From the NCBI GenBank assembly GCA_026545765.1, contig CM048839.1, forward strand, positions 22,568,566 through 22,632,565: DNA of 64,000 nt, in the 5' to 3' direction. The translations under genes were made by a program, and so were the position numbers. Position 1 is the stretch's first letter; every line of letters starts with the position of its first letter. Positions 34,901 to 45,732 of the stretch are shown piece by piece. Source of the DNA: Plantago major. Lineage: Eukaryota; Streptophyta; Magnoliopsida; Lamiales; Plantaginaceae. The notes below the pieces were generated by a model. It did not search any database, was not told where the DNA came from, and worked only from the letters and a program-made list of their open reading frames with translations.

Positions 34901-35742
34901 AGTTATATGCGTCATCTTCGGTATCAAATTCCATACCAAGTATTGGAATCTTTGTTTCAGAGTTTATGGGAGCATCACCTTCCTCAACATTCTTTTCATT
35001 CTCAAGATCAATAAAATTATCTTCTTTTCCTTTATTTCCAACCTGATTAAGAATAGATTCATCATCATCAATATCCACCGGAGCTACATTTTCATCATCT
35101 TCAATGTCCATTCCTGTAAAATTAAGATAATATGGTAGTAGTATTATATAGTAGTAAAACAATCATAGTAACAAGTAATTCCACACAAAATCATGACCAT
35201 GTGTGCAGAACCAATCTCACTAATTAGTTTTGTTAATTACAAGCTTAAACATACAAGCCCCACCTTTTTGTCATTTAGCTGGAGAGGATGAAAGCCTGGA
35301 CTCATGGGTTTTGTCACAATTTATTATGCACCAGAAAGAATTTAATAAAGTTCTGTATATTAAACTTAACTAAAGACTTTATGGTTGTCCATAGCTACCG
35401 GTTATGATTAGATTGCAGTGATAAGTATTATATAAGATTGTACACACTGTCCAGAAAATCCTCTCCAAAGAACCTAAACAGGTTATAGTTTGAGCTGAGA
35501 ACTCCATCCTGCAAACTGATTTAGGCCATAAAATCCTAGTAGCATATTAACACCAGATAAATAAAAGGTACAAACTACCAAAATCAGTATGAACTAATTA
35601 TCATCATCATTATTAGTATATAAATAAAATCCATAAAGATTGCAAAAGCCTGATTTCAAACCAAAACAAAGAATATGAATTATATACCGTTTGGAGTTCT
35701 AGGGCTGTTCGGAATCTCGAAACTCAGTGCTGAGTCTATCAT
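31961..35742 (-). CDS. FAR1/FHY3-like MULE transposase
   Basis: The MULE transposase binds the TIRs and cuts and pastes the element. Six in-phase exons: 35688-35742, 32706-35113, 32503-32580, 32314-32415, 32150-32227 and 31961-32062, giving 940 residues with no lesion. Order: a short N-terminus, an acidic stretch (EDDENVAPVDIDDDE), the FAR1 zinc-binding domain (about residues 80-175; TEDDAYNFYNAYG, CCSAEGFRR, RTGCGAYM), the MULE DDE domain (CFDTTYRKN with Asp about 300; TIFTDQDAAMA with Asp about 362; TTQRSESMNS with Glu about 472), a SWIM zinc finger (about 585-615; YCSCRKFEFAGILCSH), and a Lys-rich C-terminus with nuclear-localisation-like clusters. The four small 3' exons (26, 34, 26 and 33 codons) all keep phase. 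It could be called a FAR1-related host gene, but TIRs and target duplications show it is a transposase. Confidence 0.93.
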
Positions 35743-35767
35743 TGTGTTGGACGATAACGTTGTTCCG

Positions 35768-36038
35768 GAAGTTGGAAGATGATGCGGCGGCCCGGGGCGG
35801 AGTAAGGCAACTTGGAGAAGACAGCCATGGAAGAAGACGACCTGGAGCTGTTCTCTTTTTTATTTTTTATGTTTCTATTCTTATTTTATTCTAATAATAG
35901 TTAATAATTGAATGGGTTAAGTTGGAAAAGTTGAAGAGATTTGGGCTTTTACGCTTTTTTGTTGAAATGAAATTTATCGCCACTGGTTATTGGATCAAAT
36001 AAGACGTGAATAGGGAATTGCATAGTAAATCTGAAGTG
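35768..36038 (-). repeat. right terminal inverted repeat of the MULE
   Basis: The inverted partner of 30591-30863. The transposase start (35742) lies just inside its inner edge, so the TIR would contain the transposase promoter. Confidence 0.92.
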
Positions 36039-36047
36039 GTTATAAGG

Positions 36048-36922
36048 CACTTAGGAGTGTTGGGGTGTTTGGCGTGTAATCCGAGTAATGTGTACATTGA
36101 ACAATATATAAACTCAGGCTCTAGCTTTACCCATTTGAGATTATGCAAAGATGAAAGACCAGGTCCAATTAGCCGTTGTTGGTTGGAGTTTTTTGAGCTG
36201 GTGAAATTGTGGCATCGGATTCTTGTTCGTAACGGTAACCCGCTACCAAACCCACTAAGACAGTTCTTATCTCATTTGTATCCTTCTCTAACAACTTTTA
36301 AACTTTTTTCTTCAACTCTTCTTACCTGATAACGAATATGACTCCTTGCCCGAAAAGCCTTCATAACGTTTCTCTAACTCTCACTCAATTCCACTTGGGC
36401 CCTTATTATTGGTCTTCTATTTTTAAATAACATTGCTTGTAGAATTCTAATATTGGATTCCTCATTTTATTTGTCCACTCCACAGTACTGTTTCCTTAAT
36501 TTTTTTATTACGTTCGTAATATGTACTATCATTCGAGTGCATACTAACTAAATTCCACATACTCATGTAATAGCGTGTAAACCACATAAGTCAAATTAAA
36601 TCACAATATACTACGATAGTTTCAGATACATAATACATAAATCACATAAATTCGTCGATGATATGTTTTTTTAACGTACTGTATAAAGAAAATCTAAAAC
36701 TTTAAGTATTTGTGAATGTAAAACTAGCCGACACGTACCCAAACACTTGAGAAGTATATAAACCTCTGACAAGCCGTTAGGTTGTAGTCAATTTATCAAA
36801 CATTTCCCTCTTCTCTTAGACAAATTTTCTTCCCTTCCTACCCTCGGTTATCTTACATTCCTCTGCTTACCAAACAAACCAACCAACCAACTTACCAAGA
36901 TCAAGATTGCAAATTTGCAATA
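36048..36922 (+). promoter_or_regulatory. upstream region and promoter of the TAG gene
   Basis: A TATA-like AAGTATATAAACC at about 36752 is followed by a CT-rich leader (CCCTCTTCTCTTAGAC, ACCAACCAACC) up to ATG 36923. The first 300 bp right of the MULE contain a 107-codon frame that is not recognised and is probably chance. Confidence 0.5.
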
Positions 36923-38827
36923 ATGTCTGTAACTACTGTAAAATCCGGTACCCAAACTCGTCCCATCCTTGCCCCGACTGCAGGCAATCAGGTTCAGGTA
37001 ATTCAAGACCAGAGGAGAAAAGAGGTTAAAAAGGTAATACAGCAGACCCCATGGAAGCCTGTTGCACGGTGCAACGTACCAGCTGATGTTAAATCATCGG
37101 TTAAGAATAGTAGCGATAGTAATGTGGGGAATGGGAGGAGAATTCGAAGCCCAGGTGTTGTTAGGCCTGCAAAGAAGAAAGTTGTGTCTTCTGATGGAAT
37201 TGGAACCAACGAAGCTGTGGCGCCACGTCCTTTGAAACGTTGCGATTGGATCACACCTAATTCTGGTATGATTTTTAACTTATGTTACCGTCGGTCGCTT
37301 GTTATTACTGTTGTTTGAGTTAGTTTTAAACTTTTAATAGTAGCTATAAATAATGACATTATGTACCAGGTTGTGTGTGACAAGAATAATTTTTTAGTAC
37401 GTATTACTTGCTAGTACTCACCATAATGCAGCAGATATGGTATATTTTAACTAATACTAACTGCTAAGCAAAATGTATTTGTTTGCGTCTAATTGCAATA
37501 TGCACAACAATGTTTTATTGCAAGTATGTTCTAGGTTAAGATTCTTGGCAGAGTAATGTGAATTAAGAAAACTCATTGATGAAAAGGATGAAACAGAACA
37601 CTACTTATAGCTCTGCTGATACTGATGGTCGTGTTTCAAGTTCACGTTATAGGTGAAGCCAGAGTCAGGAAGTTGAAATTTGAGAATGTCTTGGGTTCAT
37701 ATACGCGTAAACTAAACAAGTATTATCACCAAATCAAACTAGCTAGATATAATCTGGCGAAAGCATATTGATTTTCATTGTTAATGACTTAATGCCATGA
37801 GCAAGGGGCTAGCTAATAGGGTCGGATAGCTTAGTTGATACAGCTTGGTTGAAAATTCTCCCAGAGTACATGTTCATTCTAACATTTTGCTCTGCAGAGC
37901 CGGTTTATGCTTCTTTCCACGACGAAGAGTGGGGAGTTCCAGTTCACGATGATGCCAAGTTGTTCGAGCTACTTGTCTATTCACAAGCACTTGCAGAGCT
38001 CTCTTGGCCACTCATACTTACCAAGAGACCTACTTTTAGGTAGCTGCTTATACATGCATCTTCGTTTTTTGGTTTCACAGCGGTATAAGCTGCGACTGAT
38101 CCGGACAAGGGATTTCGCACTGTTTCCCAGAAGTGGCTTTCCTACTTGTGTTTACATCTACAACAAAAGACTCAAACCCAAGACCTTACTTAAATCTTCT
38201 ATCAATGTGTATCAAATTTTACGTCATTATTGACAGATGAATTGATAATCCTGACAGGAAGATTTTTGATGAATTTGATCCATCATCCATTGCAAAGTTT
38301 GATGAAGAGAGACTGCTATCAATCAGACTGCGTGGCAACACGTTGCTGTCAGAACCAAAACTCCGTGCAATTATCGATAACGCTAAGCATCTATTGAAGG
38401 TCAGATTTTTTTTTAAGGCTTCAACTGCTGGGAACTTAACAGTTTGTTAAACTAAATGTTGCAGTTTTGTTTGGCCTTGCAGATCCAGCAAGAGTTTGGC
38501 TCCTTCAACGACTACTTGTGGCGTTTTGTGAACAATAAACCGATCAAAAGTGGTTTCCGCTACACACGTCAAGTACCAGCCAAATCGCCCAAAGCTGAGT
38601 TCATAAGCAAGGATCTGATGCAGAGAGGGTTCCGCTGCGTAGGGCCAACAGTTGTGTACTCATTTATGCAAGTAGCAGGTTTAGTAAATGATCATCTCAT
38701 AACATGCTACAGATACAATGAATCCAGCTGCAATAATGTTGTCGTCGAAAACCAGAAGAATCCGACACAACAGGTAGGCAAGAGAGAAGAAGATCTTGTG
38801 GACAAAACAACAGAAACATCTACATGA
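36923..38827 (+). CDS. DNA-3-methyladenine glycosylase I (TAG family)
   Basis: TAG glycosylases remove 3-methyladenine from alkylated DNA in base excision repair. Four exons, 36923-37265, 37898-38039, 38258-38399 and 38483-38827, splice in phase to 323 residues. A poorly conserved Lys-rich N-terminus (about 105 residues) precedes the domain, which starts RCDWITPN. The zinc ligands of the family are visible: Cys of RCDW, His of FHDEEWGVPVHDD, and His and Cys of NDHLITCYR. ELLVYSQALAELSWPLILTK is the plant version of the base-pocket helix; RLRGNTLLSEPKLRAIIDNA is the helix-hairpin region; RGFRCVGPTVVYSFMQVAGL is the family signature. The last 50 residues (Asn/Gln/Lys-rich) are extra. It lies between the MULE and BZR1, with no functional link to either, and has no visible lesion. 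Confidence 0.93.
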
Positions 38828-39469
38828 TTCATGTCCCAAGTATGGCTCAAGCTCAACTACTTCATCAAGTTATGTTTGCTCTTCACTAATTGTTTGTTCT
38901 TTTTTATCCTTGGTTTTGTAAATGTTATAGTTAATCTAGAAGACAACAATGTGAGCGAAGATTGGTGTGATAGTTTACTGGAATATTGTGAAGTACATTA
39001 CTGTTTGTTCTATGTAATAATTTTAGAAGATTGCCATAATTGATGGAAAGGGAAAATTAACAAGAGTTCTTCAATGTGCAATTATTTAAGTTTTTGGGTA
39101 CACATGGAGGCAATTGACAACTTATATTAGGATTTGATCCAACAACATTATTGATTGGCCATCTTAGACACAATTATGAAAATATGTCATTTGGTTCTTA
39201 AAAGTCCCAACAAGCCTTTAAATTAGCTTATCCAAAAAAAGGTTTAAAATCATCATACCATCATTGACTACAAAGTGAAAGAAAGAAACACATGTTCCAC
39301 CAAAAAAATCAGACAAATTTTGAGACATCAAACTTACCTACTCACTTAATTCTTGATCACCAACAGAAACAACATACATAGATATATCCATCTATCTACA
39401 TGCACTACTTGAAAAGATACCTCAATACTAGCTAATTAAAACACAGGATATCCTCTTGAAATGACTTGA
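38828..39469. other. intergenic between convergent TAG and BZR1 genes
   Basis: Holds the 3' UTRs of two convergent genes. An apparent 70-codon plus-strand frame at 38831-39043 is AT-rich and unrecognised. Nothing else was seen. Confidence 0.5.
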
Positions 39470-41052
39470 TCAATTCATGCGAGTGCTGCCGTTACCTAGG
39501 GTGAGCTCAAGATCATCCATTGCAACCTCATGACTCCTTTCCCCTGCCCACGCCTTAACTGCCAGCTGCTCGAACTCAAATTCAATCCCCTTTCCCTTAT
39601 CCACATCATTCGAAGGACTTCGTGGAATCGGAGGTCTCACCTTAAAGGTTGGAGAAGTCGGAACCATGTTGGGCCTATTGGCATAGGAGGCTTGCTGAAA
39701 GTTCATCCACTGCCCTGAATCAAAGGAAGACTCATTGCTCTCTGGAATAGTGGTGGCTGGTTGGTAACGTGGTGGGCTAGCTGGGGCGGACGAGAGAAAG
39801 AAAGGGATGTTTAACGCGGACATGGACTCTTTAGCAAGTGTCTCAAGAGTGAGCATTTGGCTTGGCGAGGCGAGTGGAGGTGTGACTGGGGCACTGTTTG
39901 AGATACGGAGAGATGATGGTAAGGAGTTGAGGAGAACGGCAAACGGGTGAGACATAGGATTACTTTGGTCGTGGCGAGTTGGGCTGGGGCAGGCTGAGGA
40001 TAGAGGAGTTGGTTGGTATGAAGGGATTGGACTGGCAAAGTAGGAAGACGGTGGACTTGGGTTTCTTGATGAGCATGGAGTAATGTTTGTTGAAGTAGCT
40101 CCTGTTTCCATTGGACCTGGCTTCTTGCATCCCTGTGTGTTTACGATTCATCATGTCAGTCAAAAATCTCCATTGATGATCCACTTTTCATAGTATGCAG
40201 TTAACTAATAACTATACAAAACGAAGTAGCTAAAAACTGTTATCATCGTAATAGCAACGATAGACATAGTACTCGTTTTTGTTAACAGCAGAGTAGAAAG
40301 TGTATTAAATTCACGTTTTTGTGACAAATTTTTATTTATTACTACAATGCTACTCAGGACTCAGCCATTGACAAAAACTATGTCCACATCAATTCCCTAT
40401 TTTTATCCATAGATACTGATACACATTAACTACACAATGACTAAACAATCAATTAACTATACAACAAATTCCCTCAGATGTCCGATTTGGGGTTATTGTA
40501 CTAGCCAAACTGAGCAACTAGCTAATCTATTACTACAAATTTACTATACCTGTGTCCATTTTGTCACAGAAAAGGATCTTACTGTGACGAAATTCCTAAA
40601 ATTGCACGAATGGCAAATACATTGATGAGATACTAATCACTCACTCACTTGTATGAATTGTTGCCAAAAACACACGACTTCTCAAACCAAAGCGTCACTT
40701 ATCAAAGCAAAAGCAAAACTTCGTCACAAGAAAAGAAACGAAAAAATGAACAGAAACTTACAGAACAGATCGAATCCAAGTAAAATTGACACAAAAAGGA
40801 GCTTACCTTGCGATAAGTAGTGCCATCAGGCTCAACGACATAACCAGCTTCAGCACAAAGAGCTTTCAAGACCTCATTGTTGTCACAATGTTTGGGCAAA
40901 TCGTAATTACCCTGAGCTCTGAGACCGGAATAAATCTTGGCCGCAATAGCTCGGCGTCGCCTCTCTCTCCTCCGGTTGTTTTCTCTCTCTCTCCACGACG
41001 GTTTCCGACGGGCCGATCCGGAAGTTGCCGTTGATCCTCCACCTTCCCACAT
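39470..41052 (-). CDS. BZR1: BES1/BZR1 brassinosteroid-signalling transcription factor
   Basis: BZR1/BES1 factors enter the nucleus when brassinosteroid signalling inactivates GSK3-type kinases, and regulate BRRE and E-box promoters. Two exons, 40807-41052 and 39470-40132, join in phase (TYRK|GCKKPG) to 302 residues; the intron is 674 bp. The DNA-binding region is [20 protein letters not shown] followed by [15 protein letters not shown] and [13 protein letters not shown], about residues 17-82. A Ser/Thr/Pro-rich region carries many GSK3-type sites. [14 protein letters not shown] is the usual 14-3-3-binding type site. The PEST-like part includes [14 protein letters not shown], then MVPTSPTF. 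The C-terminus has LELTLGN, the EAR-type repression motif, ending RMN. It resembles the BZR1/BES1 branch rather than the longer BEH4 type. Confidence 0.94.
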
Positions 41053-41470
41053 ACTAGTAAAGTAGTAATTTCAAACCAATTTCTCTCTTGATTTGAAGAG
41101 AAATGGGGTTCTACTGTACTGATTTAGAGAAAACTCATGAGACTCTACTCTGTTCTGTTCCTGTTTGATTTCGAAAGTATGAAATGCCGTGTTTTCTTTC
41201 TTTGTGGTGTGGACTGGAATGATGATGGTACCTGTGTTTTGGGTGTATGTGGATTTATGCCTGATAAAGTTAGAGGTTTATTTCGCTTTCCGCCCTTTAC
41301 GAAAACCAATTTCCCAACCAGCCCCGTCCTTTTCTTTCACAATTTATTTTTCCGTATTCCATTTTAGTACATTCATTTCAAATTATCCTCCATTAATATT
41401 AAAATATACATCATCTCTTACTTTATTCACCAATCTATTAATTTTACTTTTTTCACCCTTCTTTTAATAC
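41053..41470 (-). promoter_or_regulatory. 5' UTR and promoter region of BZR1
   Basis: Immediately upstream of the BZR1 ATG, with a TCTC-rich leader on the minus strand (TTCTCTTCAAATCAAGAGAG). No clear TATA box could be assigned. The plus-strand frames here look like chance. Confidence 0.35.
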
Positions 41471-42082
41471 TTATGTCGGGACACGCATGAAAGTTCAAAC
41501 CGGGACAAAGTGAGTACTTATTTCATTGATATTCTTTACGAGATACATCTATCTGAAATAGTTGATCAATATACCATGTTTAGTGATAAATATCACATGT
41601 TAAGTAACACATGTGATGTAGCAGGAGTTGGGATGATGCACATATAATAAATAGATGATGTTTAAAGTTAAATATTTAATTTATGTAATTAAAGATGTAA
41701 TGATAATCATGTTTCTTGCAAAAAATTGTAGGTGTAAAAAAGTGCATTGTCGATTTTTCTAGACGCAATTATCACACAGTGTATGGATATTTTTAATAAT
41801 AAAAAGTGAATGTACTGATTAAAATGAATATATCAACATTTGGGTGAATTATGATATTATTACATTATTTATTATATATAATATTCAAAGTGTGTTTTTT
41901 TAAATAAATGGCATTATATTAAAGGTATACGGAATAAAAGGGGTACGAACAGAGTCTAAGAAAATAGAAATTAAATGACAGAAGGATATAGAAATGTCTT
42001 GATTAACAAAAGATCTAAACCAATCAGAGCAAGAATTACAAATGTGGACCTGGTTACAAGTAAGCATCGTTCTTTCAAATTT

Positions 42083-42185
42083 ATCGAATCGAATCGAATC
42101 GAATGAATCGAATCAATCGAATCGAATCGAATGAACCGAATCGAATCAATCGAATGGAACTGAATCGAATCGAATCAAATGGCGA
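42083..42185 (+). repeat. GAATC pentanucleotide tract
   Basis: Imperfect (GAATC)n with occasional GAATGAATC interruptions. A second tract is at 42902-42952. An open frame over it (NRINRIES...) is an artefact of the repeat. Confidence 0.9.
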
Positions 42186-42816
42186 AAAGAAACTGAAACG
42201 AACTGAAGAAATTACATTTGTCCCATTTTTTAATAATAATGAATACTACATCCGGTCCATTAATAAATTCGTAAGGAGACTTTTTTCTGGACGTTGACTG
42301 TAATTACTCGCAAATTACACGACAAAAGAATATAATAAAATTATATTATAAAAATAAATTAAGTATATTTGACTAACATAACTTTGTAGAGTTTTGGTTC
42401 GACTTTAGTTTGGTTTAACTTGTTTTGGAGTTTTTGGGAGTCATTTGAAAGACTTGTAGAGTTTGGTTTGATTTGGTATAACTTGTTTTTTATTTATTAA
42501 GTTTGAGAATAAACTCAACGACGCTTCGAGTTACTTATTGTTCTAATATCTTCCAATAAAAGAACATGGCGAGTTATTCTGAGAGATGTACGTACACAGT
42601 ATGTGAACCAGTTTGAATGAATTTCTCGAGGTTCTCGTAGTTTATCTTAACTCAACTTTTACGGTAGAAAGAAGGGTAATTGAATCGTAACTATACTTTT
42701 TATTTCATTGATCTACTAAAAGTTAAAGAAAGAAAGAAAAAGGTTGAAAATATCTCAATTGGATAAATTTTCTTATTTTCCTCGTACAAAAGATGGGTTG
42801 TGTAAATAAATGATAA

Positions 42817-42817
<1 letters not shown>

Positions 42818-42850
<33 letters not shown>
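42818..42850 (+). repeat. (AAT)n microsatellite
   Basis: About eleven AAT units in a row; a simple sequence repeat. Confidence 0.9.
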
Positions 42851-44493
42851 TGAATTTAATGAACTTAAGAGAGCTGAACTGAAGAAAGCTGAACTAAAGA
42901 GAGTCGAATCGAATCGAATTGAATGGAATCGAATCGAATCAATCGAATGAAAAAAAAGAAAGCCTAACTCTGAAATGCACGGTTTACTTGAACTTCAATA
43001 AATCCATTGTCATATCATCAATAGTCTGAAGTAGCCCCTCCAGAAGTTGAGTTGGATCATGGATCTTATTTATACAAGAAATAGTTAACTGGAAGTTCAA
43101 GATTGATTTGTAATACCTCGAATGATTGGTCACCACTCTCACCAGAAGGGATTCATGGATTAGGACCCATGAAAAGGTATCATGTAAAAACCGAGGTCGA
43201 ATTTTCTCAAGATTGGTCATTGGATAATTAGCTTGGTGTAGTTTAATTCACAAGCTAGTTTTTAACCAAGTAAGATACCATAATTTATCATATTTTTAAA
43301 AAAGATTACCATATAAGCTGAATGGTGATGAAATTTTCAAATATTTAAAGTGTGTTTAACCATCAATACAATCTTTTCCCTCAAACAAAACCGATCATTC
43401 AGCATTCCCTTTAATCCAAAACTTTTAGGTTAAATGAAAATGAAACTTTTACCTATGTCGGTGTTGTAATTTGTAAACTGTAATGTTAGGAAAATGATGG
43501 TAAGAAATGGAGAGTACTAAAGTGAAACAACAAAATCTCTTTAGCATATGATATGATCTGATCTGCCTCTTTTTCCTTAGTCCTTGCAGAAAGAATCTTT
43601 AAGCATAGTTCGGAGTTCGGACCAAATTTTCTTCCTCGGCCATTGCAACTGGTCAACCGACCAATAGTAGTGCAGTGAAGCCTAATTTTGGCCTTTATTC
43701 CTTTTTGCTGCATAATAATTGTGTGAACATTTGAGTGTATGTATTTGGATTTGGATTCTTGAACAAAATGAAATAATTTGAAACAGTTTATAAACTTTTC
43801 TTTTTAAGTGAAAAAGAAGAAATATTTTTGTTGTTTGTACTAGTTCCCAAATCACATGCTATTTTTATTTCAATCTGTTGAATCGGAACATTTTATGTAA
43901 TGACTCAAAGTAATAACCATTCACCCGATACCTAGAGGCTTTAATCCATAAATATGCAGAGGGGACAAACACCAACATGCATATATGGTGTATCTATGAT
44001 CCTGTTATACAAAAATGTTAAATATTAAAGGATGTCTTTTTCCATTATAGGTGCGCTCAAGTAATAGATTGTCCACATTCCATCCCCTTATAGTTTGCAT
44101 ATGTCTGCACATGCTGTGTAATTAAACAAATCCAATTATACCACCCTCACCATCAAAGTCTCTATAGATGGAGCATCGAGGTCCATTTGCATACTCAACA
44201 TGCCTAAGGTCCAATTGCATAATCAACATGCCCTTATAAATCATACGATTACAATCATCCGATAGATCGATTTCCATCAACAAATTAAATGCTCTATATA
44301 GATGAAAAAACCGACCCATTTTGGAGAATCAAACCCTTCCTTTTGGTTACGAATGTCTCAGCATAAGAACTAGACTAGCGACAAACAATATGAGATTACA
44401 TTAGCTCCTTAAAATAAGTGAAAAGTTAAAAAAATAAAAACATACTCGCGAAAATAAGTTGGTAGTGAAGTTCTTGTATCATTTCAATCATTT

Positions 44494-44625
44494 AATTCTA
44501 GAATTTTGAACTGATTCAAATATTGATAGCCTTTAAATTTTACCATCTTCAAAAGACGCAATTCTAGAATTTTGAACTGATTCAAATATTGATAGCCTTT
44601 AAAATTTACCATCTTCAAAAGAAAG
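44494..44625 (+). repeat. 66-bp tandem duplication
   Basis: AATTCTAGAATTTTGAACTG starts at 44494 and 44560; the two units are almost identical through CATCTTCAAAAGA. A recent local duplication. Confidence 0.92.
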
Positions 44626-45732
44626 ACCATTAAACGATTTTACGGTGCCACGATTTTACATACAATATTGTTCTGGTTTTTGATTGTTTTATTGTATCCA
44701 AGAAAAGAACAATAATGTAAAGTTATGTAAATCGACGTAAACAGAACTCATATTCCAACTAATCCAAGATTGCAAGTTGACCCCTGAGTTAGGAGAAGCT
44801 GCCGCAGCACGCTTGGGCAAGATTAGGCCATTAAAATGCGTTATATTAACCCAGGTAGTTCTGGAAGTAAGGGACAACCAAAATGTTGGTATTTGTTGGT
44901 TCGGTAACAACCACGTACCTTTCACTAATGACCACGAACCTAGTTGAACAATTTTATACAGGAAAAACGCCAACTAGTTTGATTATAGTTCTTCATGTTA
45001 TATATACAATTAAGCTGTATCATTTCACCTTTAATTAACGTTTTTTGTTTAGTTTTACTAATTTTTTGTGACATGAATAAAATTGATCATTGGATATACT
45101 TTTCCCTTATTCGTTCAATTGTGTCTTCCCAGACTCCAGACTATGCATCCACTGACTGGAGTCTTCTACCAGGATATCCGTCAGGTGAAGGCTTAATTCA
45201 GAGTTAGGTGACTACAAGGCTAATGGTGTTAGTAGACAAGCCAATGAATTGGCTATTTGTTAGCTCATGGGTTTAGCAGGGATGTTTTAGGCCTTAATAG
45301 TTTCAGCAAAACACAATAGCTAGAATAAGTAAGCTCAATACTCTTCTCTAGAGGACATCGATTTTCAAAAATTAACAATCAGCACACAACTGCATTCATG
45401 GAGACCGTTTCAGATCTAAGCATTATTAAAATTTAGAACTATAGACGAAAAGAAGCATGAGCCAACAGCAGGGAATCAACATCACATTCATCCAAATAGA
45501 GGTTAATATTCAACGTCTTGCGATAATAACTTAAAATGCAGTACATTACAACAGAGCATATGAGCAGCAGTTTCTGCATCCCACTTAAACATGGAATCTT
45601 GTGAAATTCAAAGCACCTTCAAATTCGTTGCAGGAAGTTTATACAAGAGCATCCAATGTACATAATTCTGACCTTAAACTGCCCCCCAAAATGCCCATAA
45701 ATTAAGAGGCTGATCCATTCTTCATACACGCA
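44626..45732. other. intergenic region and RCE1 3' flank
   Basis: A minus-strand frame at 44689-44973 (94 codons) is unrecognised. The right part (about 45500-45732) probably holds the RCE1/UBC12 3' UTR. No other gene was seen. Confidence 0.4.

Larger units (their letters stand above)
30591..36038 (-). mobile_element. apparently intact FAR1-type MULE (Mutator-like element)
   Basis: A 5448-bp element bounded by perfect 9-bp target duplications GTTATAAGG (30582-30590 and 36039-36047). Its terminal inverted repeats are about 273 bp (30591-30863) and 271 bp (35768-36038), starting CACTTCAGATTTACTATGC. They are highly similar, with a few indels. The minus strand carries a spliced FAR1-like transposase with no stop or frameshift. 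The left arm holds a plus-strand exon-like stretch (about 30800-31440). A 9-bp duplication with long TIRs is the Mutator hallmark. All parts needed for an autonomous element are visible. Confidence 0.93.
41471..44493. other. gene-poor AT-rich intergenic region
   Basis: No protein family was recognised. It contains two GAATC pentamer tracts (42083-42185 and 42902-42952) and an (AAT)n microsatellite (about 42818-42850). A 78-codon minus-strand frame at 42984-43220, a 75-codon one at 43486-43713 and a 65-codon one at 44122-44319 have no recognisable motif. Confidence 0.45.

Noticed and set aside
32685-35162. Treating the FAR1-like gene as a host FAR1-RELATED SEQUENCE transcription factor
   Set aside because: The gene lies inside 270-bp terminal inverted repeats with a 9-bp target duplication, so transposase is the better call.
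36006-36329. A 107-codon plus-strand frame at the MULE right edge
   Set aside because: It begins inside the MULE inverted repeat and crosses the target duplication; no motif is recognised.
42103-42297. Asn/Arg/Ile/Glu repeat protein
   Set aside because: A direct translation of the GAATC pentamer tract.
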